Assembly (NCBI RefSeq): GCF_001273775.1
Contig: NZ_CP011801.1
Span: 2,644,001 to 2,708,000 of the forward strand
Length of the DNA: 64,000 bases
Origin: Nitrospira moscoviensis
GTDB lineage: Bacteria > Nitrospirota > Nitrospiria > Nitrospirales > Nitrospiraceae
Direction of reading: 5' to 3'
Numbering within the stretch: the first letter of the stretch is position 1; the number at the start of each line of letters is the position of its first letter. Both the position numbers and the translations under genes were made by a program. This document shows positions 24,380-32,794 of this stretch, piece after piece. The notes under the pieces are model-generated. The model made no database searches, was not told the origin of the DNA, and saw only the letters and a list, made by a program, of their open reading frames with translations.

Positions 24380-25522
24380 CTACGGCAGCAGCACGGCGGC
24401 CTCCCGCCCGCAATGTCCTCGGTATCGTTCGGCGATGCGGCCGGCGACCTGCCGGCCGGCTCCCGCCTGGGCGGCAATGACGACGGACCCGCCGAAGCCG
24501 CCGCCGGTGAGCCGGGCGCCGTACACCGCCTCCTCCGCATCGGCCAACTCGACCAGCAGATCCGTCTCCGGAACGGACACCGCGTAATCATGACGCAGGG
24601 ACTCGTGCGAGGCCTTCATCAGGGCGCCGAATCCGCGCATGTTGCCGTCCTGCAACAGTTCGACGCCCGCCAACACGCGGTCGTTCTCCGTCACGACGTG
24701 GCGCGCGCGGGCGTCCAGGGGCGGCGGCAGCTCGGCGATGCGCGACAACACCTCCTGCCGCCCCGCGCCTTCCAAATCCCGCATGGAACGGAGTCCCAAC
24801 AGCGCGCAGGCGGCTTCACACTCCCGCCGGCGCTCTGGATAGGATCCGGTCTGGTGGCTGTGCCGGACGCCCGAATGGATGACGATCCATTCCGCCGAGG
24901 GAGGCAGCGGCACGTGCTCGTACGCGAGCGTCGCCGTATCGAGAAAGAACGCGGAGCCGGGCCGCCCCAGCGCGCAGACCATCTGGTCCATGATGCCGAC
25001 CGGCGCACCGACGAATTCGGTTTCGGCGAGATGCGCGAGCCGCGCGACGTCCGCGTCCGACACATCGAGACGCAGTGCATTGCGCATGGCGTGCAGCAGG
25101 GCCACGAGCAACGCGGCGCTCGACGCCAGGCCGGCCCCCGGCGGTACCGAGGAGACCACGCGTACGTCCATGCCGGACAGCGCGTGCGTCCCGCGCGCCA
25201 AGGCCGCCGTGGCCGCCTGGACGTAATCGACCCAGTCCTGCCTCCGCCGCTCCTCGCCGAGCCGATAGTCGCGATGGGCCTGCGCCGGCTCGACGTTGCC
25301 GCTCCATACGCGCACCGTCCGGTCCTGCCGCAGAGCCACTTCCACGTGAGTCTCCTGTGGTAACGGCATCGGCAGCACGTAGCCGCCGTTGTAATCGGTA
25401 TGGTCCCCCATCAGATTGACCCGCCCCGGCGCATAGGCCAATGCGTCGGGCAGACGGTGAAACAGCTGCGTGAAATCGGGATACGCTGCGATGTCATGTG
25501 CGGTGGTGGCGTGGTGGCTCAT
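24380..25522 (-). CDS. galK: Galactokinase
   Basis: Phosphorylates galactose to galactose-1-phosphate with ATP. 380 residues, GHMP kinase family. The galactokinase signature PGRVNLMGDHTDYNGGYVLP spans about residues 33-52, the ATP loop is SSVPPGAGLASSAALLVAL, and the C-terminal motif is ARLTGGGFGGSVV. It lies downstream of galT, separated by a long compound repeat array, and forms the Leloir set with galT and galE in this region. Confidence 0.95.
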   Translation of the reverse strand: MSHHATTAHDIAAYPDFTQLFHRLPDALAYAPGRVNLMGDHTDYNGGYVLPMPLPQETHVEVALRQDRTVRVWSGNVEPAQAHRDYRLGEERRRQDWVDYVQAATAALARGTHALSGMDVRVVSSVPPGAGLASSAALLVALLHAMRNALRLDVSDADVARLAHLAETEFVGAPVGIMDQMVCALGRPGSAFFLDTATLAYEHVPLPPSAEWIVIHSGVRHSHQTGSYPERRRECEAACALLGLRSMRDLEGAGRQEVLSRIAELPPPLDARARHVVTENDRVLAGVELLQDGNMRGFGALMKASHESLRHDYAVSVPETDLLVELADAEEAVYGARLTGGGFGGSVVIAAQAGAGRQVAGRIAERYRGHCGREAAVLLP

Positions 25523-25528
25523 GGTTGT

Positions 25529-25745
25529 CTCGTGTGTTGGTCTATTTGGTCTGTCTGGTCTATCTCGTCTGTCTCGTTTGTCTGGTCTATCTGGTTTGTT
25601 TGGTTTATCTGGTTGTCGAACCTACCCCGCTACCCCCTACCCCTCTACCCCTTCCCTATCCCTGTCTCGTTTGTCTGGTCTATCTGGTTTGTTTGGTTTA
25701 TGTGGTTGTCGAACCTACCCCGCTACCCCCTTACCCCCTCTACCC
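25529..25745. repeat. Compound array R12: 9-bp and 8-bp families in one junction, duplicated
   Basis: Two copies (25572-25651 and 25665-25745, offset 93 bp) differ at only a few positions. Each joins a 9-bp block (TCTGGTCTATCTGGTTTGTT) to an 8-bp block (CTACCCCGCTACCCCC) through TTGTCGAA. A further stretch of 9-bp units lies at 25540-25571. The galT stop codon and last residues are inside copy 2. The galK start is just beyond the other end. Confidence 0.8.
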
Positions 25746-26885
25746 CGTCCCTACCCCCTCTACCCCCGACACCCCTTCTCCAAGATCCACCTGCACCGCC
25801 TGCAGGTCCGCCGCTTTGGCTTCCGGTAAGGTGTCGGAGGTAAAGACCCCGGCGCCCAATTCGCTCCCGGCCAGATACTTGAGCCGGCCGGGCATGCGAT
25901 AGGCTGGATAGCATTCAATGTGGAGGTGGGCTTCCGGATGAGCCTTCCCGTCGGTCGGCGCCTGATGGAAGACCATCACGTAGGGCATCGGCTTGTTCCA
26001 CAGCCCGTCGTACTTCAGCAAGACGGTTTTGAGCGCCCGGGCGACGTCCCGGCGCTCGCCGGCGGCGAGCGCCGCCAGCGACGGCGCCGCGCGGCGCGGC
26101 GCGATCCAGGCTTCGTACGCATAGCGGGCGAACGACGGGACGAAGCCCACCGCCTCGTTGCCGGCGAAGAGCATCCGGCGTCCATCGCGCAGCTCGGCGT
26201 CGATGTGGGCCTGCAGCAGGCCGGCGCCGTGATCGCGGTAATAGTCGGCCTGCCGCCCGAGCTCGACCGCCGCCACGGGAGGGATGAACGGAAACGCGTA
26301 GAGCTGGCCGTGCGGATGGTGGAGTGTGACGCCGACTTCGACACCGCGATTTTCGAACGGCATCACATAGGCGATGTCCGGACGGCCGCCCAATTCCCGG
26401 TAGCGATCGGCCAACGCCTCGAGCACCACGTCGATATGGTCGACGGGCAGGGCCCCGAGCGAAGTCGAGGGGTCCTGCGTGTAGACGACGACTTCACACA
26501 CGCCGAGCGCGGGCCGTGTCGGGGTGAGGGACGCCGGCGCCTCGGACGCCTCCGGGTGCATCGTCGGGAAGCGATTCTCGAACACCGCCACGTCGTAATT
26601 CCCCGCGGGCACTTCGGTCGGTTGGGCGGGATCGGCCGTCGGCGCCAGAGGATTGTAATCGGGCGGCGGCAGAAACGTCCGATGCTGGCGGTGGGCGGCG
26701 TAGGCCACCCACTCGCCCCGGAACGGATGCCAGCGGAAGTGGGCGGCGCTGTCGATGCGGTCCGGCGACGGGCTCGGCGCCCCGTCCGCCGTGACGGGCT
26801 CGCGGCCGTAGAGGATGAGCCGCCGCCCGTCGGCCTTCGTCCGGACTTCCTTGTGGAGCATGCGCTCCGCGCTCCGCATTCTCAT
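25740..26885 (-). CDS. galT: Galactose-1-phosphate uridylyltransferase
   Basis: Exchanges UMP between UDP-glucose and galactose-1-phosphate. 381 residues. The HIT-type active site is H190-P-H192-G-Q194 in TLHHPHGQLYAFPF, with the second motif AHLHIECYP near residue 335. The ATG overlaps the GH2 stop as ATGA, showing translational coupling. The last residues (about GEGVSGVEGVGTG) are translations of the 8-bp array, so the C-terminus has been extended by repeat DNA. Galactokinase follows. Confidence 0.95.
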   Translation of the reverse strand: MRMRSAERMLHKEVRTKADGRRLILYGREPVTADGAPSPSPDRIDSAAHFRWHPFRGEWVAYAAHRQHRTFLPPPDYNPLAPTADPAQPTEVPAGNYDVAVFENRFPTMHPEASEAPASLTPTRPALGVCEVVVYTQDPSTSLGALPVDHIDVVLEALADRYRELGGRPDIAYVMPFENRGVEVGVTLHHPHGQLYAFPFIPPVAAVELGRQADYYRDHGAGLLQAHIDAELRDGRRMLFAGNEAVGFVPSFARYAYEAWIAPRRAAPSLAALAAGERRDVARALKTVLLKYDGLWNKPMPYVMVFHQAPTDGKAHPEAHLHIECYPAYRMPGRLKYLAGSELGAGVFTSDTLPEAKAADLQAVQVDLGEGVSGVEGVGTG

Positions 26886-28717
26886 GCCGCCGGCCCTCCG
26901 GGCGTCAGCTCCTGCGCCGCGCGCCACTGGCGCCCGCGCGTCGCTTCCGCGATCCGCTCGATCGGAAACTTCGGCCGGCGGTCCGCGTACAGCAGCCCGT
27001 TCGCCTCCTGATAGGTGTCGGCGAACTGCGTGTAGCAAAAGCCCGCGAGCAACTGGAGGTCGTGCACGACGTGCAGCAAGTCGACATAGCGCCGCTCGAG
27101 ATCGTCCGCCGTCTCGCTCCGGGAATAGCCCCAGGTCCGCTCGTCGCCCTGAATCGCGATGCCGCCGAACTCCGACAGGACGATGGGATGGTCGGCGTGC
27201 GGCGATCCGCCCTGGAGCAGCAGGATGCGGCCGCCCGGCCGCTCGTGCTGAAAGAGTCGCACCCGCATGTCGGTGGTTTCGTAGCGCCGCGCCATGCGGT
27301 GCGGATCGTCGTCATAGTCGTGAATGCCGATGATATCGGTCGCGACGCTTTCCCAGCCGTCGTTGCCGACGACCGGTCTGGTCGGATCGAGCGTTTTGGT
27401 CAAATGGTAGAGCGCCTGCACATAGTGCCGTTCGGGCTCGTTGTCCGGCAGGTTCGGCACCCCCCACGATTCGTTGAAGGGCACCCAAGCCATGATGCAG
27501 GGATGGTTGTAATCGCGGCGGAGGATCTCTTCCCATTGAAGCTTCACCCGTTCGACCGACTTTCTCGTAAAGCGATAGGCGCTGGGCATCTCCTCCCACA
27601 CCAAGAGGCCGAGCCGATCGGCCCAATAGAGATAGCGCGGGTCTTCGATCTTCTGGTGTTTGCGGACGCCGTTGAATCCCATCAGCTTGGCCAACTCCAC
27701 GTCGCGCCTGAGCGCCGCGTCGTCGGGCGGCGTCATGCCGGTGTCCGGCCAATAGCCCTGGTCGAGCACCATCCGCAGCTGCACCGCCCGCCCGTTCAAC
27801 GTGACGCGGTCGCCCTGGATCGCCACCTCGCGCAGAGCCGCATAACTGTCGACGGTATCGATCACGTCGCCGTGCTTGCTCAACAACTCCAGCCGCACGT
27901 CGATCAAGGTGGGCGAGCCGGGGCTCCACAGCAATTGATTGCGGGAGTCGTCGATGCCGGGATCGGAGAGGGCGATGCGCCGGTGCACCTCCCCGATGGA
28001 CACGCTGTACACGTCCTCGGCGAGCAGCCGGCCGCCGACCTTCAAGGTGGCGCGGATCTTGGCTCCCTCGGCCTCCCGGCCCGCCGTGCCCACATAGAGG
28101 CCGATTTCCCAGCGGCTCAGATTGGGGGTGTACCGGACGTCGGCGATGTACGTCGCCGGGAGCCGCTCCAACCACACCGTCTGCCAGATGCCGGTGGTCC
28201 GGGGATACCAGATCAGATGCGGCTCGCGCTGCCAGTCCTGCTTGCCGCGCGGCTGCTGCAGGTCGTCCGGCAGATCGACGGCGCGCACCACGAGATCGCG
28301 CGACTCGGTCCCCCGCCCCGGTCCCTGCAGCAGGTCGGTCACGTCGAAGGAAAACGGCGTATAGCCGCCTTCATGCGAGCCGAGGCACCGTCCCCCGAGC
28401 CACACGGTGGCCAGATAGTCCACCGCGCCGAAATGCAACATCCACCGTTCGCCCGGACGCAGCTTCGGAGGCGCGATCGAGCGGCGGTACCAGCAGGCCC
28501 GGAAAAAGCCTTGCTCCTCGATCCCGCTCGCCGGGGTTTCCGGTGCGAACGGCACGGCGATCGTCCGCCGCCACACGACCTCCGAGGGGTGCTCCCATAC
28601 GCCGTACGGGTCGATGGAAAAGTCCCATTCGCCGTTGAGGCACAGCCAGTCCGTTCGGCGGAGCTCCGGCCGAGGATACCCGATTCGCCCTTCTTCGCAA
28701 TCCTCTTCCCGCGTCAC
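26882..28717 (-). CDS. GH2 beta-galactosidase/glucuronidase-like hydrolase
   Basis: 611 residues. N-terminal sugar-binding jelly roll (LNGEWDF, FFRACWYRRSI, WLGGRCLGSHEGGYTPF), Ig-like middle domain, then a TIM barrel with acid/base E416 in VPFNESWG and nucleophile E516 in LSEFGG. No signal peptide, so it probably cleaves imported disaccharides. Gene order GH2-galT-galK supports a beta-galactosidase role. The only suitable start is a GTG lying inside a 7-bp repeat that fills the gap to the ferritin-like gene upstream. Confidence 0.9.
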   Translation of the reverse strand: MTREEDCEEGRIGYPRPELRRTDWLCLNGEWDFSIDPYGVWEHPSEVVWRRTIAVPFAPETPASGIEEQGFFRACWYRRSIAPPKLRPGERWMLHFGAVDYLATVWLGGRCLGSHEGGYTPFSFDVTDLLQGPGRGTESRDLVVRAVDLPDDLQQPRGKQDWQREPHLIWYPRTTGIWQTVWLERLPATYIADVRYTPNLSRWEIGLYVGTAGREAEGAKIRATLKVGGRLLAEDVYSVSIGEVHRRIALSDPGIDDSRNQLLWSPGSPTLIDVRLELLSKHGDVIDTVDSYAALREVAIQGDRVTLNGRAVQLRMVLDQGYWPDTGMTPPDDAALRRDVELAKLMGFNGVRKHQKIEDPRYLYWADRLGLLVWEEMPSAYRFTRKSVERVKLQWEEILRRDYNHPCIMAWVPFNESWGVPNLPDNEPERHYVQALYHLTKTLDPTRPVVGNDGWESVATDIIGIHDYDDDPHRMARRYETTDMRVRLFQHERPGGRILLLQGGSPHADHPIVLSEFGGIAIQGDERTWGYSRSETADDLERRYVDLLHVVHDLQLLAGFCYTQFADTYQEANGLLYADRRPKFPIERIAEATRGRQWRAAQELTPGGPAA

Positions 28718-28743
28718 ACGTCACTCATCACCCATCACTCTCT
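28716..28743. repeat. 7-bp tandem array R13 between the ferritin-like stop and GH2 start
   Basis: On the minus strand: GAGTGAT, GGGTGAT, GAGTGAC, GTGTGAC. Four consecutive heptamers fill the whole gap and contain the GH2 GTG start codon. It is the shortest array and has no inverted arm. Confidence 0.6.
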
Positions 28744-29469
28744 TCATGTCGCTTCGCTCACGCACATCTGCTCCATCCACTGCCGCAAGGCGGCGAGATG
28801 CCGGTCTTCCTCCTCGAGCGCCTGACGGAACCGGGCCGCCATGTCGTCCTGACCCAGCTCCTTGGCGACCTTGATCAGCAGCACCCACCCGTCGTTGTCG
28901 GCCAACTCGGCCACATGGATCGCATGGAGGCTCTGCGCGATCGTCATCCGGGGATCACTGATGATCTGGAACAGTCCGATGGAGGCGACGGCATTGGTAT
29001 CCGCCATCGGCGTCACGCAGGTCGGGTCGGCGCCCAGTTGGCGTAGCGCGTCCCAGCAGAGACCGAGGTGCGCGGCCTCTTCGGCGCGGAACTGTTGCAG
29101 CTGGTCGATCGACAGCATCGTGGCTTCGTCTTTCCGGATCATGAACTTGCCGATCAGCGCGTCATAGAGGCGGGTTCCGGTCCGCTCGAAGGCCAGCCGG
29201 CCGCCGAGCTTGTCGATGAGCACCTCCGCGTGCCGCCCCATGAGTTTTTGCATCCCCGCCTTCGCCGCCCCCTTCAGGGTGCCCGGCACCGGTACCGTGC
29301 CGATCGGGTCGGCCGCCGACAGATAGGATGTCCGGTACTCGGCGAGCGTCTGCTCGCTGCCCGGCGAGCTCGGCAGAAACTCGCGCGTCGCCTCCGCCAT
29401 GGCTTCGGCGCCCTCCGGCGCCATGTCGATGCCGGTCTTATTCATGCCCATGGATTGTGGACTGTCCAT
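28744..29469 (-). CDS. Ferritin-like di-iron protein
   Basis: 241 residues. The predicted four-helix bundle has a complete di-iron ligand set: E95 (LAFERTG), E131 and H134 (EEAAHLG), E187 (HVAELAD), E220 and H223 (EEEDRHL). Such proteins store iron or reduce peroxide or oxygen. GAGGAGGAG precedes the ATG at 29469. It lies in the minus-strand run recQ, ferritin-like, ferritin-like, GH2, galT, galK, with fold-back arrays between members. Confidence 0.8.
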   Translation of the reverse strand: MDSPQSMGMNKTGIDMAPEGAEAMAEATREFLPSSPGSEQTLAEYRTSYLSAADPIGTVPVPGTLKGAAKAGMQKLMGRHAEVLIDKLGGRLAFERTGTRLYDALIGKFMIRKDEATMLSIDQLQQFRAEEAAHLGLCWDALRQLGADPTCVTPMADTNAVASIGLFQIISDPRMTIAQSLHAIHVAELADNDGWVLLIKVAKELGQDDMAARFRQALEEEDRHLAALRQWMEQMCVSEAT

Positions 29470-29496
29470 TGCCGTCTCCTCCTCTCTTGAGTGAGG

Positions 29497-29607
29497 TCGT
29501 CTGGTCTGTCTGGTCTATCTGGTCTATTTGGTCTATCTCGTCTATCTGGTCTGTCTGTCTCGTCATCGGACGAGATAGACAAGATAGACGGAACAGACGA
29601 GATAGAC
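29497..29607. repeat. 9-bp tandem fold-back array R14
   Basis: Plus strand: GTCTGGTCTGTCTGGTCTAT-type units (29499-29563), loop CATCGG, then complementary ACGAGATAGACAAGATAGAC and ACGAGATAGACC (29570-29607). It lies between the stop of the 392-residue ferritin-like gene and the ribosome-binding site of the next. Confidence 0.75.
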
Positions 29608-29616
29608 CTTTTCTGG

Positions 29617-30795
29617 TTACGCCGCTTCTTTCAATCCTCGCCGAGTCGTCAGTTCGCCGCCCGGGGCCCAGCTCCATCCGGCCGCGACGGTTTGCGTGGG
29701 CGAGCCGTCCTGGTTCAGCTGCAGCCGGTACTGAAGCGAGCGGTCCGGCTCCTGGCTCTTGTCGACGAAGCGCGTCCCGTCGGCGCGCAGGTTCAGCTCA
29801 TCGCGCAGCACTTGCCGGACGTACTCCCGGTTGCTCTTGTACGCGATCGGCTCCGGCAACGTTTCGGGAAGGATCTCCGCCGGATCGCGCCGCTCGATCT
29901 GCTTGCAGACCTCCATCGCGTATTGAAGATGACCCAGCTCGTAGTCCAGGAACCGTTCCCAGATCGCCTTGACGTGCGGATGCTCTTCCTGCGTCACGCA
30001 GCTGTAGTAGTTGTAGACTTCGTTCGCTTCGTGCAAAAGCCACTTCTCGATCCAGCTTTCCGTCGGATCGATGATCGACTCGTACTGCGTGACGTGCTGC
30101 TCTTCGATCGACGCGATCTCCGCATAGAGCTGCCGGGCCAGCGGGTCCGCGAACCAGGGCCCGTAGTGCATGTAGTAATCGTGGGTCTGATGCTCGCCGG
30201 CCATGATGGTATAGGCGTGGAACTTCGTGAGCGGCTGCGCACGTTTCTTGTCGTAATGCTCCCGCAGATCGTCCAGGGGATCCCGATGTTCGTCCGCCGT
30301 CGGCCGGCCCGGCACGATGTCGGTGTACCCCTGCGTGATCGTGTTCGCGTCGATCCCTTGCAACCGGTCGAGCAGCGCCGAGTACCGGTACAGGTGGTCG
30401 AAGTCCTCCAGGAGGCCGAAGCGGAGGACCTGCGCGATGTAGGGGTCCGGTTCCACACGCGCCAGCGAGGCCGTGACTTCGATCGCCACCTGCTCGTAGC
30501 CGATGGTGGTTTCCAGCGGCGATTGGTCGGCCGGCAGCAGCCAGTTGACCATCGTCTGCTGGTGCTGCTCTTTCCGCCGGATCTTGGCCAACGAGGCTTG
30601 CAGCTCTTTGTTCATCCTGGCGCAGGAATGCCCGAAGCGGATGGATTCGGACTCGATGCCGTTCATCAGGATGATGCGGACGCGCGTGAAGGCGTCGACG
30701 TTCATCTTGCTGATCGGCTTTTGCACCAGATCCTTCCACGTGAATTTCTGCTGATCGATCGGCGTGCCTTTGTCGCTTAACAGATTGACGGCCAT
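29617..30795 (-). CDS. Large ferritin-like superfamily protein, function unknown
   Basis: 392 residues, almost all helical, with repeated metal-ligand patterns: H78 (KEQHQQ), E130/H134 (EDFDHL), E201/H202/H205 (GEHQTHD), E231/H234 (EEQHVTQYE), E286/H289 (DYELGHL). This spacing suggests a rubrerythrin/ferritin-type di-iron site, perhaps two. It is much longer than ordinary ferritins and ends in a polar region. I cannot name a family. GAGGAGG precedes the ATG. Neighbours are recQ upstream and a second ferritin-like gene downstream. Confidence 0.75.
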   Translation of the reverse strand: MAVNLLSDKGTPIDQQKFTWKDLVQKPISKMNVDAFTRVRIILMNGIESESIRFGHSCARMNKELQASLAKIRRKEQHQQTMVNWLLPADQSPLETTIGYEQVAIEVTASLARVEPDPYIAQVLRFGLLEDFDHLYRYSALLDRLQGIDANTITQGYTDIVPGRPTADEHRDPLDDLREHYDKKRAQPLTKFHAYTIMAGEHQTHDYYMHYGPWFADPLARQLYAEIASIEEQHVTQYESIIDPTESWIEKWLLHEANEVYNYYSCVTQEEHPHVKAIWERFLDYELGHLQYAMEVCKQIERRDPAEILPETLPEPIAYKSNREYVRQVLRDELNLRADGTRFVDKSQEPDRSLQYRLQLNQDGSPTQTVAAGWSWAPGGELTTRRGLKEAA

Positions 30796-30811
30796 GGAGC
30801 CTCCTCAGTGG

Positions 30812-30932
30812 TTGGTCTGTCTGGTCTATCTCGTCTATCTGGTCTGTTTCGTCTATCTCGTCTATTTGGTCTGTTTGTCTGTCTCGTCTTTGGACCAGAT
30901 AGACCAGACAGACCACGGCACCAGATAGACCG
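30812..30932. repeat. 9-bp tandem fold-back array R15
   Basis: Plus strand: TTGGTCTGTCTGGTCTATCT and further 9-mers (30812-30891), then ACCAGATAGACCAGACAGAC and ACCAGATAGACC (30894-30931). It lies between the recQ stop and the start region of the large ferritin-like gene. Confidence 0.78.
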
Positions 30933-30935
30933 ACG

Positions 30936-32456
30936 TTAGACGGCTATCGCCGTGCCCGTTTGCAACTCCCGCACATCCACCGTCCGATGCGCGGCGCCGG
31001 TACGGCAGTTGTCGCAGCGCCCGCAATCCTCCGGCAACTCGTGGCCGAAATACCGGGTGAGAAACCGCACACGGCATTCGGTGGTCTGCCCGTATTTCAT
31101 CATCGCATCCAGCCGGTCGCGGTCCGACTGATAGCGCCCCTCATACTCGGTCAAGTACCGGACGAACTCCTCGTCATCGGCGAAGCGCCGCACCGGCTTC
31201 AGACGCCGCCCCCGTTCGATGAGGCCGCTGGATTCCAGCAGCGCGGCGATGACTTTCACTTTGTTCTGCGGCAGCCCCGTCGCCGCCGTCAATTCCTTGA
31301 GGCTCATGCCGGCGGGCTTTCCTTCGGTCTCGCCGGCGCGCAGCAACGCGCGATAGGCGGCGGCGGAATCCTCCCGCCGCGGATACTTGCCGCCGAGAAA
31401 ATACGCTTGCACCCGCCGGTCTTCCAGGCGGTAGAGCAGCACGGCCCAAGCCGGCTTGCCGTCGCGCCCGGCCCGCCCCGTCTCCTGCACGTAGCTCTCC
31501 GGCGAATCGGGCAGGGAATAATGAACCACCATCCGGAGGTTCGGCTTGTCGATGCCGAGCCCGAAGGCTTTCGTCGCAACCACCAGCCGATACCGATCCT
31601 CCATGAACGCCTGTTGCGTCCGGTGCCGGTCCTTCGCGCTCAGTTTTCCGTGATACAGTCCGGCGGCCACGCCGGCCTGCTTGAGCCGGCCGAACAACGC
31701 GACCGCCTCGCGGATCGTCGCGACGTAGACGAGGCCGGGCCCGTCGCGGGGACCGCCGCGCAGCAGTTCCATCAGACGCTCGTCCTTCTCCGCTTCGTTG
31801 ACCGTCCGGCGAACCTCATACATCAGATTCTCGCGATAGCTCCCGACGTTGACGACCACGGCATCGGGAATGTCCAATTGCCGGAGGATGTCGGCGGCGA
31901 CGGCGGGCGTGGCCGTGGCGGTCAGGGCCAGGACCGGCGGCCGGCCGATCTCCCGCACCGCGCGCCGGATCGCCAGATAGGCCGGACGGAAATCGTGTCC
32001 CCATTGCGAGACACAGTGGGCCTCGTCCACCACCATCAGCGACACCCCCGTCCGGCGGAGCATCGCGAGCGAGTCCTCCTGTTCCAACCGTTCCGGCGTC
32101 ACGTAGATCAACTCCGGCTCGCCTTCCCAGATATCGTCCACCGTGTTCCGTTCGTCCCGAGCCGAGAGCGTGCTGTCCAGCTTGGCGACCGGGATCGCGC
32201 GGCCTTCGAGCTTGTCCTGCTGATCCTTCATCAATGAAATCAACGGCGACACCACCACCACGGCATGCGGCAAGAACAACGCGGGGAGCTGGTAGCAGAG
32301 CGACTTGCCGCCGCCGGTAGGTAGAATCCCGAGCGCATCCCGCCCCTGCATGACGGCGTCGATCAACGCTTCCTGGCCGGGCCGGTAGGCCGTCACGCCG
32401 AGGCGCCGTTTGGCCTTGCGCACGTTCTCAGGAGTCCAGGGGAGCGCTTGATTCAT
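30936..32456 (-). CDS. recQ: RecQ-family DNA helicase
   Basis: A 506-residue 3'-5' helicase. Motif I LPTGGGKSLCYQLP near residue 45, motif II DEAHCVSQWGHDFR near 145, motif VI QETGRAGRDG near 330, and a zinc-binding domain with four Cys (TECRVRF...EDCGRCDNC) near 455-485. The C-terminal HRDC domain is absent. RecQ enzymes unwind forks, D-loops and hairpin-containing DNA. Its position beside fold-back arrays is probably coincidental. Confidence 0.93.
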   Translation of the reverse strand: MNQALPWTPENVRKAKRRLGVTAYRPGQEALIDAVMQGRDALGILPTGGGKSLCYQLPALFLPHAVVVVSPLISLMKDQQDKLEGRAIPVAKLDSTLSARDERNTVDDIWEGEPELIYVTPERLEQEDSLAMLRRTGVSLMVVDEAHCVSQWGHDFRPAYLAIRRAVREIGRPPVLALTATATPAVAADILRQLDIPDAVVVNVGSYRENLMYEVRRTVNEAEKDERLMELLRGGPRDGPGLVYVATIREAVALFGRLKQAGVAAGLYHGKLSAKDRHRTQQAFMEDRYRLVVATKAFGLGIDKPNLRMVVHYSLPDSPESYVQETGRAGRDGKPAWAVLLYRLEDRRVQAYFLGGKYPRREDSAAAYRALLRAGETEGKPAGMSLKELTAATGLPQNKVKVIAALLESSGLIERGRRLKPVRRFADDEEFVRYLTEYEGRYQSDRDRLDAMMKYGQTTECRVRFLTRYFGHELPEDCGRCDNCRTGAAHRTVDVRELQTGTAIAV

Positions 32457-32794
32457 GCGAGACGACCAGATGACGACACTTCACGGCGTGGGCGCGGATG
32501 AGGTGGTGCAAGACTGCCGCCACCGAACCGCGGCGCCGAGCCCGCGAAATTCCCGCTCGGCGCCCTTCGGAGTCGCCGCAAGGAGTGCTCCGGCCCCGAC
32601 AGTCTGTCCAGTCGGAGACAAACCGCGCGGATACGTGAACATCCACGCCCGTGTCGAACGATACGCGCATGGGGCGACCGGTGCGAACTGGTAGAACCGA
32701 TGGTCTTTCGGCGGTTGGTCTATAGTCTTCACGCCTCATCGCAAGGCACGGATTCTGCTCCACACCTTCTCATGCAATTGCACTGGAGGAACAT
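32457..32794. other. Divergent recQ/ADH intergenic region with a stem-loop
   Basis: 338 bp. A perfect 9-bp stem GCGCCGAGC / GCTCGGCGC (32533-32541, 32555-32563) encloses a 13-base loop. TATAGT near 32721 could be a -10 for the ADH gene but has no good -35. A small plus-strand frame here was not accepted as a gene. Confidence 0.4.

Noticed and set aside
25400..25902. Low-complexity frames over the galT-galK array
   Set aside because: They are translations of repeat DNA in three frames and lack ribosome-binding sites.
32455..32694. 79-codon plus-strand frame in the recQ/ADH gap
   Set aside because: No family resemblance or ribosome-binding site, and it spans a stable hairpin.
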